DNA of 64,000 nucleotides from CAZNYN01 sp964577295 (lineage in GTDB: Bacteria; Synergistota; Synergistia; Synergistales; Synergistaceae). The notes below the pieces were generated by a model. That model was not told the DNA's origin and searched no databases. It was given only the letters and a program-made list of their open reading frames with translations. Positions 33,024 through 41,956 of this stretch are shown piece by piece. Position 1 is the first letter of the stretch. Each line of letters begins with the position of its first letter. The stretch lies in the NCBI GenBank assembly GCA_964577295.1, contig CAZNYN010000005.1:1-64000 (forward strand), given 5' to 3'. A program made the translations under genes and the position numbers.

Positions 33024-34760
33024 CTACCTCTTCCGATTAAAATATATTACTTTCCTCACAGCCACAGGAAGAGCGGCAAACAGCAATATCCACCCAAAGC
33101 CCGCATTGCAGCCGCTCGAACCTGATGATGAATGTTCCGGAGCTATTCTGCCTGCCGCTTCACCTATCACGACAGTTCCTTCCGTGAAGTAGTCGCCGAC
33201 CGGCTCTATCGTAAAGGTTAGCTTTTTGGTGTCCGCATTGTACGTCGCATCAAACATGTCATATTTTGCGCTTCCGTGCTTCTTTATAAAGGCCATAAGC
33301 CTTCCGTTGGAAGAGAGCTCCGCAGTAAAGTTCTCTATTGTAAATGTCACAGGAGCCATATCGGAGATTAAGGAGTGGTCCAGCGATACGGTAATAGCTG
33401 TACAGGAGCGAACGACGGAATTGCTGTCTATCCCGTTTATGACGGTACTGTAATCGCTGATTCCGCTAAGGTCGCTGACTTCGTCGTTAAGCTTTATGTT
33501 TACCGCACTTACTGCCCCGGCATCGGATTTTACGGACACGTCATCGGAAGAGAATGTGAAGCTCGGCTTTTTAAGCACGTCAAAGGCACAGATGTTTCCG
33601 CCCAGAGCGTTTGAGTCATAAGGAGGAAGCCATTTATTCCCGTCATACCTATAAACAGAGCCGTTGTACTGGCTTGACCCTTCGGCACCCGTTGTGTAGA
33701 GGCACCCTGTTTCTTTGTCGTAAGCCATTCCGAAAACGATAAACGCAGACGTCCAAGAGAAATTCTTGACTATCGTGCCGACGTTGCCGGCTTTCAGCTT
33801 ATCAAGCGTTGTCTTAAATATGAGACAGCCGTTGCCCCCGCCGCCGTAGTTCCAGCCGCCTGTCTGAATATAGACATCTTTGTTCGGTGTAATGCATATC
33901 GACCGAAAATCGTATATCCATTTTTTTATTTCGGGAAAGCTATTGTAGAGGTCGGTATTCTTGACCAAAACTTTTGCCGTCATAGTATCAAGATTTACCG
34001 CCTCCACCATAGATTCATCGTTTGGAGTCCCGTCATAATGCTGAAAACCGCCTATTGCGGCAATGTACAAAGTATCGCCGTAAAGAGTACAAGCTCCCTT
34101 GACGCTCCCTCCGTCGACATTTCGGCTGTTTAAATCCATGCTTGTGACAATATTGAGATCCTTATCAAATTTTATAAGCCTGTTCGGCCCGTACCCGGCA
34201 CTTGGATTCCAAGGATTTGTGGAATATGTGAATACGCCGTAAACATGGTCTTTGTACGTCACAAGCCCCTCTCCGTGCCAATAGTTTCCCAGCCCTGCAA
34301 AGTACTTGTCTCTCACATACTTATTGTCCTTCATGTCAAAACGAGCGACCTGAGATTTATCGTAGCCTATACCGTAGAGGTAATTTCCCGAGGCAGCCAT
34401 GGAACGAATATTGTAGATTGGGTTTTCTTTGCTTCCAAGCTCCGCCATAGGGGCCTTCCATGATGTGTCGTATGGATTGTATATCCATATAACATCCTCG
34501 CCTCCCGTATACTGACTGACGGCAACCCTTGAGGCTCCCCCTGCCGTTTTGTAGGAGAATACATTAGATCCCATGGTGCCTCCGAGGTTTGTCACAAGAT
34601 CCTTTGCTGGCGCTTTGAAACCTTCAATGAGACCGATTCTGTCGTTGTTGTATCCATTGCTCGCGGCTGAATACAGTATATCGGCATAAGCTCCTGTATG
34701 AACGAAAAGAGATAAAATTATCGAAATTAAAAACATTGAACTTTTTTTGGATATTATCAT
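33024..34760 (-). CDS. Secreted beta-propeller protein with Synerg-CTERM signal, in the btuB transcription unit
   Basis: A 578-residue exported protein. Residues 1-27 are a signal peptide ending AYA. Residues about 28-400 show repeated propeller-like blades (SMAASGNYLYGIGYDKSQVARFD, GLVTYKDHVYGVF, CTLYGDTLYIAAIGG, ICITPNKDVYIQTGG, MAYDKETGCLYTTG). A beta-rich domain follows, then SSGCNAGFG, a hydrophobic helix and FNRKR, the Synergistota sorting signal. AAAGGAG precedes the ATG. It starts 41 bases after the btuB homologue and shares its cobalamin riboswitch. In Bacteroides the cobalamin receptor BtuB works with BtuG, a surface beta-propeller that captures B12. This gene could be a Synergistota counterpart, an inference from fold and context, not from sequence identity. 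Confidence 0.75.
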   Translation of the reverse strand: MIISKKSSMFLISIILSLFVHTGAYADILYSAASNGYNNDRIGLIEGFKAPAKDLVTNLGGTMGSNVFSYKTAGGASRVAVSQYTGGEDVIWIYNPYDTSWKAPMAELGSKENPIYNIRSMAASGNYLYGIGYDKSQVARFDMKDNKYVRDKYFAGLGNYWHGEGLVTYKDHVYGVFTYSTNPWNPSAGYGPNRLIKFDKDLNIVTSMDLNSRNVDGGSVKGACTLYGDTLYIAAIGGFQHYDGTPNDESMVEAVNLDTMTAKVLVKNTDLYNSFPEIKKWIYDFRSICITPNKDVYIQTGGWNYGGGGNGCLIFKTTLDKLKAGNVGTIVKNFSWTSAFIVFGMAYDKETGCLYTTGAEGSSQYNGSVYRYDGNKWLPPYDSNALGGNICAFDVLKKPSFTFSSDDVSVKSDAGAVSAVNIKLNDEVSDLSGISDYSTVINGIDSNSVVRSCTAITVSLDHSLISDMAPVTFTIENFTAELSSNGRLMAFIKKHGSAKYDMFDATYNADTKKLTFTIEPVGDYFTEGTVVIGEAAGRIAPEHSSSGSSGCNAGFGWILLFAALPVAVRKVIYFNRKR

Positions 34761-34800
34761 TTTACTGCTCCTTTTGTAATTTATTTTCTTTTAACAAAGC

Positions 34801-36765
34801 TTAAAATGACCATATAAGAGTCGCATAGAGAGTTCTGCCCTGAAGGGGGTACCACATAGTTCTAGCAGGGCCGTTGTAGACGGCGTACATCTGTGTATCA
34901 GGGGATTTGTCGAAAATATCATCAACGCCCAAGATTAATTTGGCATCTTTGGCAAACTGGTATTTGACTCCGAGGCCGACAGTACAGAAATCGTCCATTT
35001 TTATTGTTCCGACCGTATCGTAATAGTTGCTCCCTATGTAGTGCAGTTCTGCGAACACCGAAGATTTGTCTTCTGCTCCGAATTTTCTGCTCATGCGGAA
35101 TAGCCCTTCCCACTTAGGTCTGTTGGGGAGGGGACTCTCGTCTCGGAAATCATCTGTTGTATTTTTTGCGTCCATCCATGTTGCCGAAAGGTCAAAACGC
35201 CATTTGTCAAATTCGGCGGAGGACTCAAGCTCGATTCCGTTAATATCTGCTCTCCCTATGTTAAAGTACTTTCCGTACCTGGGGCTTATCATTACAAACT
35301 CAATGAGATTGTTTGAGTGGCGGCCGAAGTATGTCAAAGTCGCGGTGACATCGGCGCTTTTGACTGTTCCCTTCCATGTGGCTCCTATGTCCCACTGTGT
35401 TCCGTCTTCCCACTTCAAAGCCGGATTCGGGCGGACAAATGCTCCGTCTCCGTACAGCTCGTAGAGATTAGGCGCTCTGTTGTAGGTGCCTCCCGTTATC
35501 TTTGCACTCCAGCCGTTCCCAAAATCCTTTGCCGCGGCAAGGGCGGCTGAAAATTTACCGTCTCCGTCCCACCAGTTGCCCCTTATTATCGGAGTTATTG
35601 TCAAAGTTCCCGTCTTATCAAGGTTAATTGTGTCCTGAAGCTGGATGTTGTACGCTTCACGCGAGAAATCTGTGATGCCTCCAAAAGAGGTCACTATGTC
35701 TCCGCGGGCGTTCAGCTTTTCATTTGCATAGTCTCCGAGAAATTCTATAAGGTGGTTTTCTCCCGCCGAGTAGGAACCGTCAAAGGCAAAACCAAACCTG
35801 TCCGTGCGGTACTCATTGTGCTGCTCCGCCCAGCCTCCGAGGACATCATTTGGGTCATCATATTTTTTATTCTGGTGTAGGTAGTCGGCTTTTATCCCAA
35901 ATTCAAATTTGTCGCTTTTCCACCTTCTTGCGGCTGAGAAATCGAACTGATCAGTGTCAAGATTCGCACCTTTCAGACTTGAGGGCTTGTCTGCACCTGG
36001 AGCAGCATAAGGAAGTTCCCTGTCATTGCGTTTCCATCCGCCGCGCAGACTCCACTCATCGTTGTTCCATTTCATAAGCACGTCTGTATTTCTGTAGGAA
36101 TTGTTTTGACGGGATGCCTCGTAGTCATCCGCCGGAGTATATGGGGTATTGTTGTCATTCTTATATTTAAAGTCCCCGTCAGTCCTCTCATAGTTGACTC
36201 CAAGCAAGAAATTTCCGCTTCCGAGCGGCATGTTTGAAGATAAGTTTGTCTTAAATTTTCCGAAAGAACCTGTACCGAAAGATATAGAACTTCCCGCCTC
36301 CGCAGGTTTTTTTGTAATAATATTTATGACGCCGCCCATTGACGCTCCGGCAAATCTTGCAGGGACATATCCTCGGTATACTTCGATGCGGTCTACGTTA
36401 TCAACGGGAATTGCAGACAAGTCAACTGCTGCTTCGCTGCCGAGATTCATCAGTGTCCCGTCGACAAAAACCGACACCTCCGCCGCAGTGCTGCCGCGGA
36501 CAGAAGCCACTGTATAAGCTCCGCGCCCCTTTGCTTCGACGACATGAAGCCCTGGGACTCTTTTCAAAAGTTCGGGAAGATTTTTCTGTTCTCCCTGCAT
36601 TTTGTCGGGTTTGACGACCGATACAGTTCCGGGAGACAGGATGGAAACATCATCTTCTTCCGAGTACCCTATAACTGTCTCTTTCGGAAGAGGAGTGATT
36701 TCGCTGGCGAAGCACCCTGGCACTGCGATAAGCAGAGCCAGCAAACATAAAACAAGCTTTCTCAT
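34801..36765 (-). CDS. btuB: TonB-dependent outer-membrane receptor, cobalamin (BtuB-like)
   Basis: A 654-residue receptor. A signal peptide (MRKLVLCLLALLIAVPGCFA) is followed by a plug domain with LPELLKRVPGLHVVEAKGRG, VFVDGTLMNLGS, IPVDNVDRIEVYRGYVPARF and GGVINIITKK, then a beta-barrel of alternating strands ending in TLYATLIWSF with the terminal Phe typical of outer-membrane proteins. This proves a diderm envelope. A cobalamin riboswitch and terminator lie directly upstream, identifying cobalamin or a precursor as the ligand. It is followed by the beta-propeller gene on the same strand. Transport energy would come from the TonB/ExbBD encoded just upstream. Confidence 0.92.
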   Translation of the reverse strand: MRKLVLCLLALLIAVPGCFASEITPLPKETVIGYSEEDDVSILSPGTVSVVKPDKMQGEQKNLPELLKRVPGLHVVEAKGRGAYTVASVRGSTAAEVSVFVDGTLMNLGSEAAVDLSAIPVDNVDRIEVYRGYVPARFAGASMGGVINIITKKPAEAGSSISFGTGSFGKFKTNLSSNMPLGSGNFLLGVNYERTDGDFKYKNDNNTPYTPADDYEASRQNNSYRNTDVLMKWNNDEWSLRGGWKRNDRELPYAAPGADKPSSLKGANLDTDQFDFSAARRWKSDKFEFGIKADYLHQNKKYDDPNDVLGGWAEQHNEYRTDRFGFAFDGSYSAGENHLIEFLGDYANEKLNARGDIVTSFGGITDFSREAYNIQLQDTINLDKTGTLTITPIIRGNWWDGDGKFSAALAAAKDFGNGWSAKITGGTYNRAPNLYELYGDGAFVRPNPALKWEDGTQWDIGATWKGTVKSADVTATLTYFGRHSNNLIEFVMISPRYGKYFNIGRADINGIELESSAEFDKWRFDLSATWMDAKNTTDDFRDESPLPNRPKWEGLFRMSRKFGAEDKSSVFAELHYIGSNYYDTVGTIKMDDFCTVGLGVKYQFAKDAKLILGVDDIFDKSPDTQMYAVYNGPARTMWYPLQGRTLYATLIWSF

Positions 36766-36829
36766 TTGAACACAACTCCTACAGTAAAATTTTTATAGGC
36801 TGAATATCAACGGGGAAAGCTTAAAAAAC

Positions 36830-36860
36830 ACAGCCCATGCAAAATTTATGCATGGGCTGT
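36830..36860 (-). terminator. Terminator expression platform of the btuB cobalamin riboswitch
   Basis: A 12-base perfect stem ACAGCCCATGCA/TGCATGGGCTGT, with GTTTTTTAAG following on the minus strand. It lies between the aptamer and btuB. Confidence 0.85.
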
Positions 36861-36930
36861 ACGGATTATGAACTCGAAGTTTTGTATATTACACAAAACT
36901 CTGCCGCATCTCGCCCTCGCGATATCAACA

Positions 36931-37086
36931 ACTCAGAGTTTCGGCAGGTATCCTGACTCCCGTTCATCCTACTTCCGCGTCTTCCCATCTTGCGACAGTG
37001 ACATAAGGCGGTTTCGTCTCGGTTACAGTAGCGGGGCTGCTCCGGATTCTCACCGGATTCCCTTCCAAATCTCTGTAAAGCGTATT
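36931..37086 (-). promoter_or_regulatory. Cobalamin riboswitch upstream of btuB
   Basis: Read on the minus strand, the element has GGGAATCCGGTGAGAATCCGG, then AGCAGCCCCGCTACTGTAA, a variable hairpin, GTCACTG, GGGAAGACG and the B12 box GAGTCAGGATACCTGCC. These are the conserved blocks of the cobalamin (AdoCbl-type) aptamer in the right order. High intracellular cobalamin is expected to favour the terminator at 36830-36860. Confidence 0.95.
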
Positions 37087-37195
37087 TAATTGTTTTGCGA
37101 TTCTACACCGTAATGCAGAAAAAAGCTACCCCTATAAAATCGGTACGTCTCTTTTACACACACTCTCTCAACATTTGCCGCAAGATTCTGATGTT

Positions 37196-37927
37196 TTACT
37201 TTAGCTTAAACGCAAATGGAATTCTGGCGCGGATTTTGTTTTCGCTGTCGAAGTTCCATTGGGATGCGGCTTTTTGGGCAGCTGCGTCTAAGCGGCTGTA
37301 ACCGGATGACTGTTCTATCTCTGTTTTTGTCACAATGTTATTTTCTATTGTCACTATTATTGTGACAGTACCTTCCTCCCTGCGTTTTCTGGAAAAAGAG
37401 GGATAGTCCGGTATTACTTTTTTTGTCACTTTGAGCATATTGGCATCAACTATTGCTCCCGAATTTCCGCCCCCGAAACCCCCTTCTGATGTGCCTTCCA
37501 AACCGCTTCCCAAAGCTGTTCCGCTTTCCGAACCTGATGACTCGCCTCGGGAGCTTTCCCCTGATTCGGCTGTGTCATACCGCTCGGCATCCGCTTTTTG
37601 GAAGGCTTGACTATCTGCATGTTTTGTCATTTCCTTTTTGGGCTGTGATTTTTGCAGGCTGGGCTTGTGAAGCACTGAGGACTTGGCGGACACTTCGGAT
37701 TTTGTTTTGCCAAGTGTCTCTGCGGCTTGAGAAGACACTTGTTCAGCCTTCCGCCCGCCTGCTTTAGCTTCGTATTTGCCATCTATAAATCTTACCTGCA
37801 TTATTTTGTCTGGCAGCTTCTGCTGATGGGCTATTGGCAGGAAGATTATAAAAAGAGCGTGAATAAGCAGGCTGATGAGAATTGCCGAGGCTAAGAGGCT
37901 TCTTGGAGTGTCGGGAGCGGATCTCAT
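37196..37927 (-). CDS. tonB: TonB energy-transducing protein
   Basis: A 243-residue periplasm-spanning protein. One N-terminal membrane anchor (residues about 10-31), a long low-complexity Lys/Ser/Glu/Gly-rich spacer (about 55-150), and a C-terminal TonB domain with VIPDYPSFSRKRREEGTVTIIVTIENN and ASQWNFDSENKIRARIPFAFKLK. It couples the ExbBD proton channel to outer-membrane receptors such as BtuB. The ATG overlaps the exbD stop (TAATG). Last gene of the btuF-btuD-btuC-exbB-exbD-tonB operon. Confidence 0.93.
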   Translation of the reverse strand: MRSAPDTPRSLLASAILISLLIHALFIIFLPIAHQQKLPDKIMQVRFIDGKYEAKAGGRKAEQVSSQAAETLGKTKSEVSAKSSVLHKPSLQKSQPKKEMTKHADSQAFQKADAERYDTAESGESSRGESSGSESGTALGSGLEGTSEGGFGGGNSGAIVDANMLKVTKKVIPDYPSFSRKRREEGTVTIIVTIENNIVTKTEIEQSSGYSRLDAAAQKAASQWNFDSENKIRARIPFAFKLK

Positions 37928-38310
37928 TATTTTTCGTCCTGAGTCAGAAGACCGGCCGATTCTATTCCGGCGGCACGCAATATCGCAAGGACTTCAGCAA
38001 CATCTCCGTAAGAGGCCTTTTCATCGCCTGCGACAGCCACTTCCCGCGCCTTTGATGCAAACGCCAGAGAAGAAAGCTCTGCTTTTGAAACTTTTCTTCC
38101 GCTCCAATAAATCAAACCGTCTCTGTCAACTGTCACTGTTACTGCTTTATCAGCCTCAGCGCTCTTTCCGTTGGCATTCGGCAAAGTTACGTCTAGCTTA
38201 CCCTGAACAAAAGATGCCGTCAGGACAAAAAATATTATGAGCATAAAAAGCACATCGATAAGAGGTGTTATATCAAGGCTTACAGAGGCGCGCGGTCTGG
38301 TTTTTCTCAT
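37927..38310 (-). CDS. exbD: ExbD/TolR biopolymer transport protein
   Basis: 127 residues with one membrane helix near the N-terminus. SLDITPLIDVLFMLIIFFVL contains the conserved Asp of the proton path, preceded by a basic cytoplasmic stretch, and a periplasmic domain follows. Overlaps exbB by four bases and tonB by three, so the three are translationally coupled. Location in a cobalamin-riboswitch operon suggests dedication to cobalamin uptake. Confidence 0.95.
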   Translation of the reverse strand: MRKTRPRASVSLDITPLIDVLFMLIIFFVLTASFVQGKLDVTLPNANGKSAEADKAVTVTVDRDGLIYWSGRKVSKAELSSLAFASKAREVAVAGDEKASYGDVAEVLAILRAAGIESAGLLTQDEK

Positions 38311-38924
38311 TCTGCGTCACTGCCGCTTGTAAAATGTTCCCTTATGAGGTAGTCGGCGCCTCTGTTAAGAGTCTCCTCCTCGTTGTCTATGGCGGATATT
38401 AAGAGACCGTGGGCAAAGACTGTGGGTATGGCAACGACAAGCCCTGCCACAGTGGTAAAGAGGGCTTTCCATATACCTCCCGTGACCGTGGCGGAATTTA
38501 TCTGCCCTCCTATGTGGAGGGACTGGAACATTTCCACCATGCCCAGCACAGTACCCAAGAGTCCTAGCAAGGGGGCCGTCTTTCCTATTATCTCAAGTAT
38601 GAAAAGATTCTTTTCCCACCTGAATATTTCCCTGCGAACCTGCTGCTCCACAAGCATTTTCATAGACTCTCTGTCAACACCCCAGTGGGCGAAAGATGCA
38701 AAGAATAACCTGTGCATAGAGCTTCCCGAAGAAGAAACCAGCTCTTTAGCACCGGCAATATCTCGCTCCGAGATAGCTTTGCCGAAAGACATCTCCAGAG
38801 CTTCGGCATCTGTTGACGCCCTTTTGAAAAAGATAACCCTTTCAATCACAACAGCCAAGGCTATTACCGAAAGCCCGGCTATTACCCACATGATCGCACC
38901 GCCAAGTTTCATATATTCCAACAT
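38307..38924 (-). CDS. exbB: ExbB/MotA/TolQ proton channel
   Basis: A 205-residue inner-membrane channel subunit: N-terminal helix after MLEYMKLGGAIMWV, a cytoplasmic loop, then the hallmark GKTAPLLGLLGTVLGMVEMF and TTVAGLVVAIPTV segments. The frame is open much further upstream, but those residues are the antisense of btuC coding sequence, and AGGAG lies eight bases before the ATG at 38924. It starts 11 bases after the btuC stop. Confidence 0.95.
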   Translation of the reverse strand: MLEYMKLGGAIMWVIAGLSVIALAVVIERVIFFKRASTDAEALEMSFGKAISERDIAGAKELVSSSGSSMHRLFFASFAHWGVDRESMKMLVEQQVRREIFRWEKNLFILEIIGKTAPLLGLLGTVLGMVEMFQSLHIGGQINSATVTGGIWKALFTTVAGLVVAIPTVFAHGLLISAIDNEEETLNRGADYLIREHFTSGSDAE

Positions 38925-38935
38925 TGCGCACACTC

Positions 38936-39916
38936 CTATCTTTTTCCCTTTATAAGCAGTGAAAGAAAGAACACTGAACCGATACATGAGGTGAGGACTC
39001 CGACAGGCAGTTCCGCTGGAGCTAATATAATTCTTGCTGCCGTATCGCAAAGCACGAGAAATCCGCCTCCGAAAAAAACAGACGCCACTGCAAGACGCCT
39101 GTGTCCTCCTCCTGAAATCTTTCTGCAAATATGCGGAACCATCAGGCCTATGAAACCGATAGGCCCGCATATCGCCACACTCAGCCCTATCGCCGCCGAT
39201 ACGGAGAAGAAGAGAATTTTTCGCAGACGAGCTACAGAGACGCCTCTGCCGGAAGCGATATCTTCCCCGCAGATCAGCAGGTCAAGTTCCGGCCCTGCGG
39301 TAAAAGCCACGGCAAAAACCAGCACAAAGGCAGGCAGCGAAGCTATCACAGGATAAAAGCCCACAATTTGTATTCCTCCCATTGACCATCTCATCATCCT
39401 GAAAGTATCAACATATCCGCTGCTGTACTGTATTATCATATTAAGACTTCCGAAGAGGAAACTCATGGCGACTCCCGCCAACAGCAGAGAGCTTTCCGAT
39501 AATGTCTCCCTTTTTATCCTTCCTGCGGCGTAAATGGCCAATGTCGCAGCCATAGCTCCGGCAAAGGCTGACAAAGAGAGCCCGGACATCACTCCGAAAA
39601 GGGAAAAGACAACTCCCAGCTTTATATATAGGACTGCGCCGAAAGCCGCACCGGCAGAGACTCCCAGCATATCGGGAGAGGCCAGAGAGTTGCGGAACAA
39701 TGCCTGGAATATAAGTCCGCACAGAGCTAAAGTCGAGCCTGTAAGCCATGCGAGCAAAACTCTCGGTATGCGAAGTTCAAAGAGAACTTTTGATAAAGCG
39801 CTCTCACTTCCGCCGAATATCTCACAGAATGGGATGTTCATCATTCCTAAAAATGGAGAAAGAGATATAACAGCGACAGAGAAGATAATAACAGGCATCA
39901 TTCCCAAATTCTTCAT
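38936..39916 (-). CDS. btuC: Cobalamin ABC transporter permease (FecCD family)
   Basis: A 326-residue permease with about ten membrane helices. IRIPRVLLAWLTGSTLALCGLIFQALFRNSLASPDMLGVSAGAAFG-type signature motifs of the BtuC/FecCD family are present (here split across residues 45-90), with GPIGFIGLMVPHICR near the C-terminus as the coupling region. Overlaps the ATPase gene by four bases. The riboswitch upstream of btuF and the TonB genes downstream mark it as part of cobalamin uptake and not siderophore uptake. Confidence 0.93.
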   Translation of the reverse strand: MKNLGMMPVIIFSVAVISLSPFLGMMNIPFCEIFGGSESALSKVLFELRIPRVLLAWLTGSTLALCGLIFQALFRNSLASPDMLGVSAGAAFGAVLYIKLGVVFSLFGVMSGLSLSAFAGAMAATLAIYAAGRIKRETLSESSLLLAGVAMSFLFGSLNMIIQYSSGYVDTFRMMRWSMGGIQIVGFYPVIASLPAFVLVFAVAFTAGPELDLLICGEDIASGRGVSVARLRKILFFSVSAAIGLSVAICGPIGFIGLMVPHICRKISGGGHRRLAVASVFFGGGFLVLCDTAARIILAPAELPVGVLTSCIGSVFFLSLLIKGKR

Positions 39917-40698
39917 CTTACAAGCCCTTTCGGAGCGGCATAGGGAACGGAATTTCCATCTCGCAGGAATAACTCAAAACCGGTGTCAAAGATATCGTCC
40001 AGCACCTTCTCATTGAGCAGCCCCATGCTCTCTCCCTGCCATACAATGTGCCCTTTTTTCAAAGCGGCGCACTTGTTTGCACCATGCAGAGCAAAATTTA
40101 TATCATGAGTCACAAGCAGCACCGTGATATTCTCTTTTTTGTTAATTTTTTCGATAAGTGACAGTGTCTCGGCCTGGTGTCTGTAGTCAAGAAAACTGGC
40201 AGGCTCATCAAGAAATAGGATATCTGTCGACTGCGCAAGAGCGGCGGCAATAAGGGCCTTCTGCCTCTCCCCTCCCGAGAGAGTGTCCAGCCTCCTGTCG
40301 GCAATATCTTCTACAGATGCTGTCTCTATCGCCTTATCCACAGCTTCGGAATCGTCCTTTCCAGAGCCGGAAAATCCGCTGTGCCATGGATAGCGCGACA
40401 TTATTGCAAATTCCCTTACCGTAAAGGGCAGAGTCTCCGAGACAGACTGGTGCACCCACGCTATTCTCCTGGCTGCCGCTTTTTCCGACATCTCATATAC
40501 ATTCCTACCCTCAAGCTTTACAGAACCGGAAAATTTTTTGTTAAGCCCTCCAACGCATTTCAGCAGGGAACTTTTTCCTGCTCCGTTGGGGCCTATCAGG
40601 GCAAAAAAGTCGCCTTTTGAAATTTCCAAAGAGACGGAATCCAATATTTTTTTATTCCCGTAACAAAGAGTGAGGTTCTCAACAGATATAAAGCTCAT
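39913..40698 (-). CDS. btuD: Cobalamin ABC transporter ATP-binding protein
   Basis: A 261-residue ABC ATPase: Walker A GPNGAGKSS, Q-loop WVHQS, signature LSGGERQKALIAAALAQ, Walker B ILFLDEPASFLD, H-loop VTHD. The sequence is of the FecE/BtuD branch that pairs with FecCD permeases. Starts six bases after btuF and overlaps btuC. Confidence 0.93.
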   Translation of the reverse strand: MSFISVENLTLCYGNKKILDSVSLEISKGDFFALIGPNGAGKSSLLKCVGGLNKKFSGSVKLEGRNVYEMSEKAAARRIAWVHQSVSETLPFTVREFAIMSRYPWHSGFSGSGKDDSEAVDKAIETASVEDIADRRLDTLSGGERQKALIAAALAQSTDILFLDEPASFLDYRHQAETLSLIEKINKKENITVLLVTHDINFALHGANKCAALKKGHIVWQGESMGLLNEKVLDDIFDTGFELFLRDGNSVPYAAPKGLVR

Positions 40699-40703
40699 AT
40701 TTT

Positions 40704-41594
40704 CTACCTCTTGATTTCAGGGTGGATTGCTTCCGCAAAAGAGCGGAGCACTTCACCGACTCTGGGGCCTGGTCTCAGATAAACGGTTCCGTTCATCACA
40801 GCAATGCGCCCTCTTTTGACTGCGTCTGCACTTACACTGCGTTCCCACTGGTTTTTCAGATATTTTGTGCTGAATATGGTCTCCAAATCAATCTTGTCTT
40901 TTGAGTGATAATAGGATTTATCACCCACAAGATCTATGATGATGTTAGGATTCATTTTACTTATGCCGTCGGGCGATACTTGGGGATATGCTATGCGTCT
41001 TTCCTTCGATACATTGACACCTCCTGCGATATCTATAAGCTCATTGTAAAAATTATTCTGTCCTGCAATATAGATAGTGCTTATAACAGGCTCTGAAAGC
41101 TCGCGCGAGACACAAACCATGACACTTGGGCGAGCTTTGCCCTTTACCTTGGCGCGCAGGCTGCCTACTTCGGAAAGTATATTCTTGACCATCCTCTCAG
41201 CAATTGTTCCGGATCCGCAAATTCTTCCCAGCTCCGTGATGGATTTACAGATATCCTCAATACTGTCCTGCTTTAAAATCACATAAGGTATTTTTAGACT
41301 CTTAAGCTGAGGGACAAACTGGCTGTGCATATCCTGCAGCACAACTAAATCGGCTTTCATTAGGATAAGCATTTCATAATTAATCGAAGCGAAGCCTCCT
41401 ACTTTAGGCTTCTTCAAGGCTTCCGGGGGATAGTCGCAGAAATCTGTAACTGCAGCAATTCTCTCTTTCTGCCCAAGAGCGAACAGTATCTCCGTTCCGA
41501 CAGGAGAGAAAGAAACTATACGTTTAGGCGCCGCGCAGGCAGGCGGCAAAGCCAGAAAACAGATAAAAAAAATAGTCATAACAAAATTTTTCAT
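40704..41594 (-). CDS. btuF: Cobalamin-binding periplasmic protein (BtuF-like)
   Basis: A 296-residue substrate-binding protein of the helical-backbone class III type. A signal peptide ends ACAA, then APKRIVSFSPVGTEILFALGQKERIAAVTDFCDYPPEA, the classic start of BtuF/FhuD-like proteins. NYEMLILMKADLVV and ISKMNPNIIIDL are further family strands. CGGAGG precedes the ATG. First gene of the six-gene uptake operon; a cobalamin riboswitch with terminator lies in its leader. Confidence 0.92.
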   Translation of the reverse strand: MKNFVMTIFFICFLALPPACAAPKRIVSFSPVGTEILFALGQKERIAAVTDFCDYPPEALKKPKVGGFASINYEMLILMKADLVVLQDMHSQFVPQLKSLKIPYVILKQDSIEDICKSITELGRICGSGTIAERMVKNILSEVGSLRAKVKGKARPSVMVCVSRELSEPVISTIYIAGQNNFYNELIDIAGGVNVSKERRIAYPQVSPDGISKMNPNIIIDLVGDKSYYHSKDKIDLETIFSTKYLKNQWERSVSADAVKRGRIAVMNGTVYLRPGPRVGEVLRSFAEAIHPEIKR

Positions 41595-41621
41595 AAATAT
41601 ACCTCCGACAGATACAAAAAA

Positions 41622-41645
41622 AGAGGACTCCGCAAGGAAGTCCTC
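41622..41645 (-). terminator. Terminator expression platform of the btuF cobalamin riboswitch
   Basis: On the minus strand GAGGACTTCC and GGAGTCCTC pair around a short loop and run into seven T residues, between the aptamer and btuF. Confidence 0.85.
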
Positions 41646-41679
41646 AATAAAGCAGATCTTCGCCCCCGCGACACCTACA

Positions 41680-41790
41680 AAGACATCTCAAGGGTAATCT
41701 GACTTCCGCCTTGCTCGGCGGTTACAGTAGCGGGGCTGTTCCGGTCTCGCACCGGATTCCCCCTTTAAGATGACATCGTTATAAAATTTA
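41680..41790 (-). promoter_or_regulatory. Cobalamin riboswitch upstream of btuF operon
   Basis: On the minus strand: GGGGGAATCCGGTGCGAG, CCGGAACAGCCCCGCTACTGTAA, a short CCGCC/GGCGG hairpin and the B12-box-like AAGTCAGATTACCCTTGAG. It is shorter than the element at 36931-37086, lacking the long peripheral arm, so it belongs to the compact (methyl/aquo-type) architecture by appearance. Confidence 0.9.
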
Positions 41791-41890
41791 CATCTGTGAT
41801 TCTACACCATAAGGCGAATAAATGCCATATCTGTAATATATTATTGCCCCTTCTCCGTTATGATATGGATGCCTCCTGCTTATGCCGTGT

Positions 41891-41919
41891 TTGACATTAT
41901 TCTTCCCTGATGATATCTT
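41891..41919 (+). promoter_or_regulatory. Promoter of the CbiM-like gene
   Basis: TTGACA (41891-41896) and TATCTT (41914-41919) with 17-base spacing, about 38 bases before the start codon. Confidence 0.55.
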
Positions 41920-41956
41920 CACGGTTGAATTATAAATTTTAAGGGGTGTTTTTGTA

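Noticed and set aside
38925..39170. Longer N-terminus for ExbB
   Set aside because: The extra 82 codons overlap btuC and show no ExbB-like sequence; a good Shine-Dalgarno fits the internal ATG.
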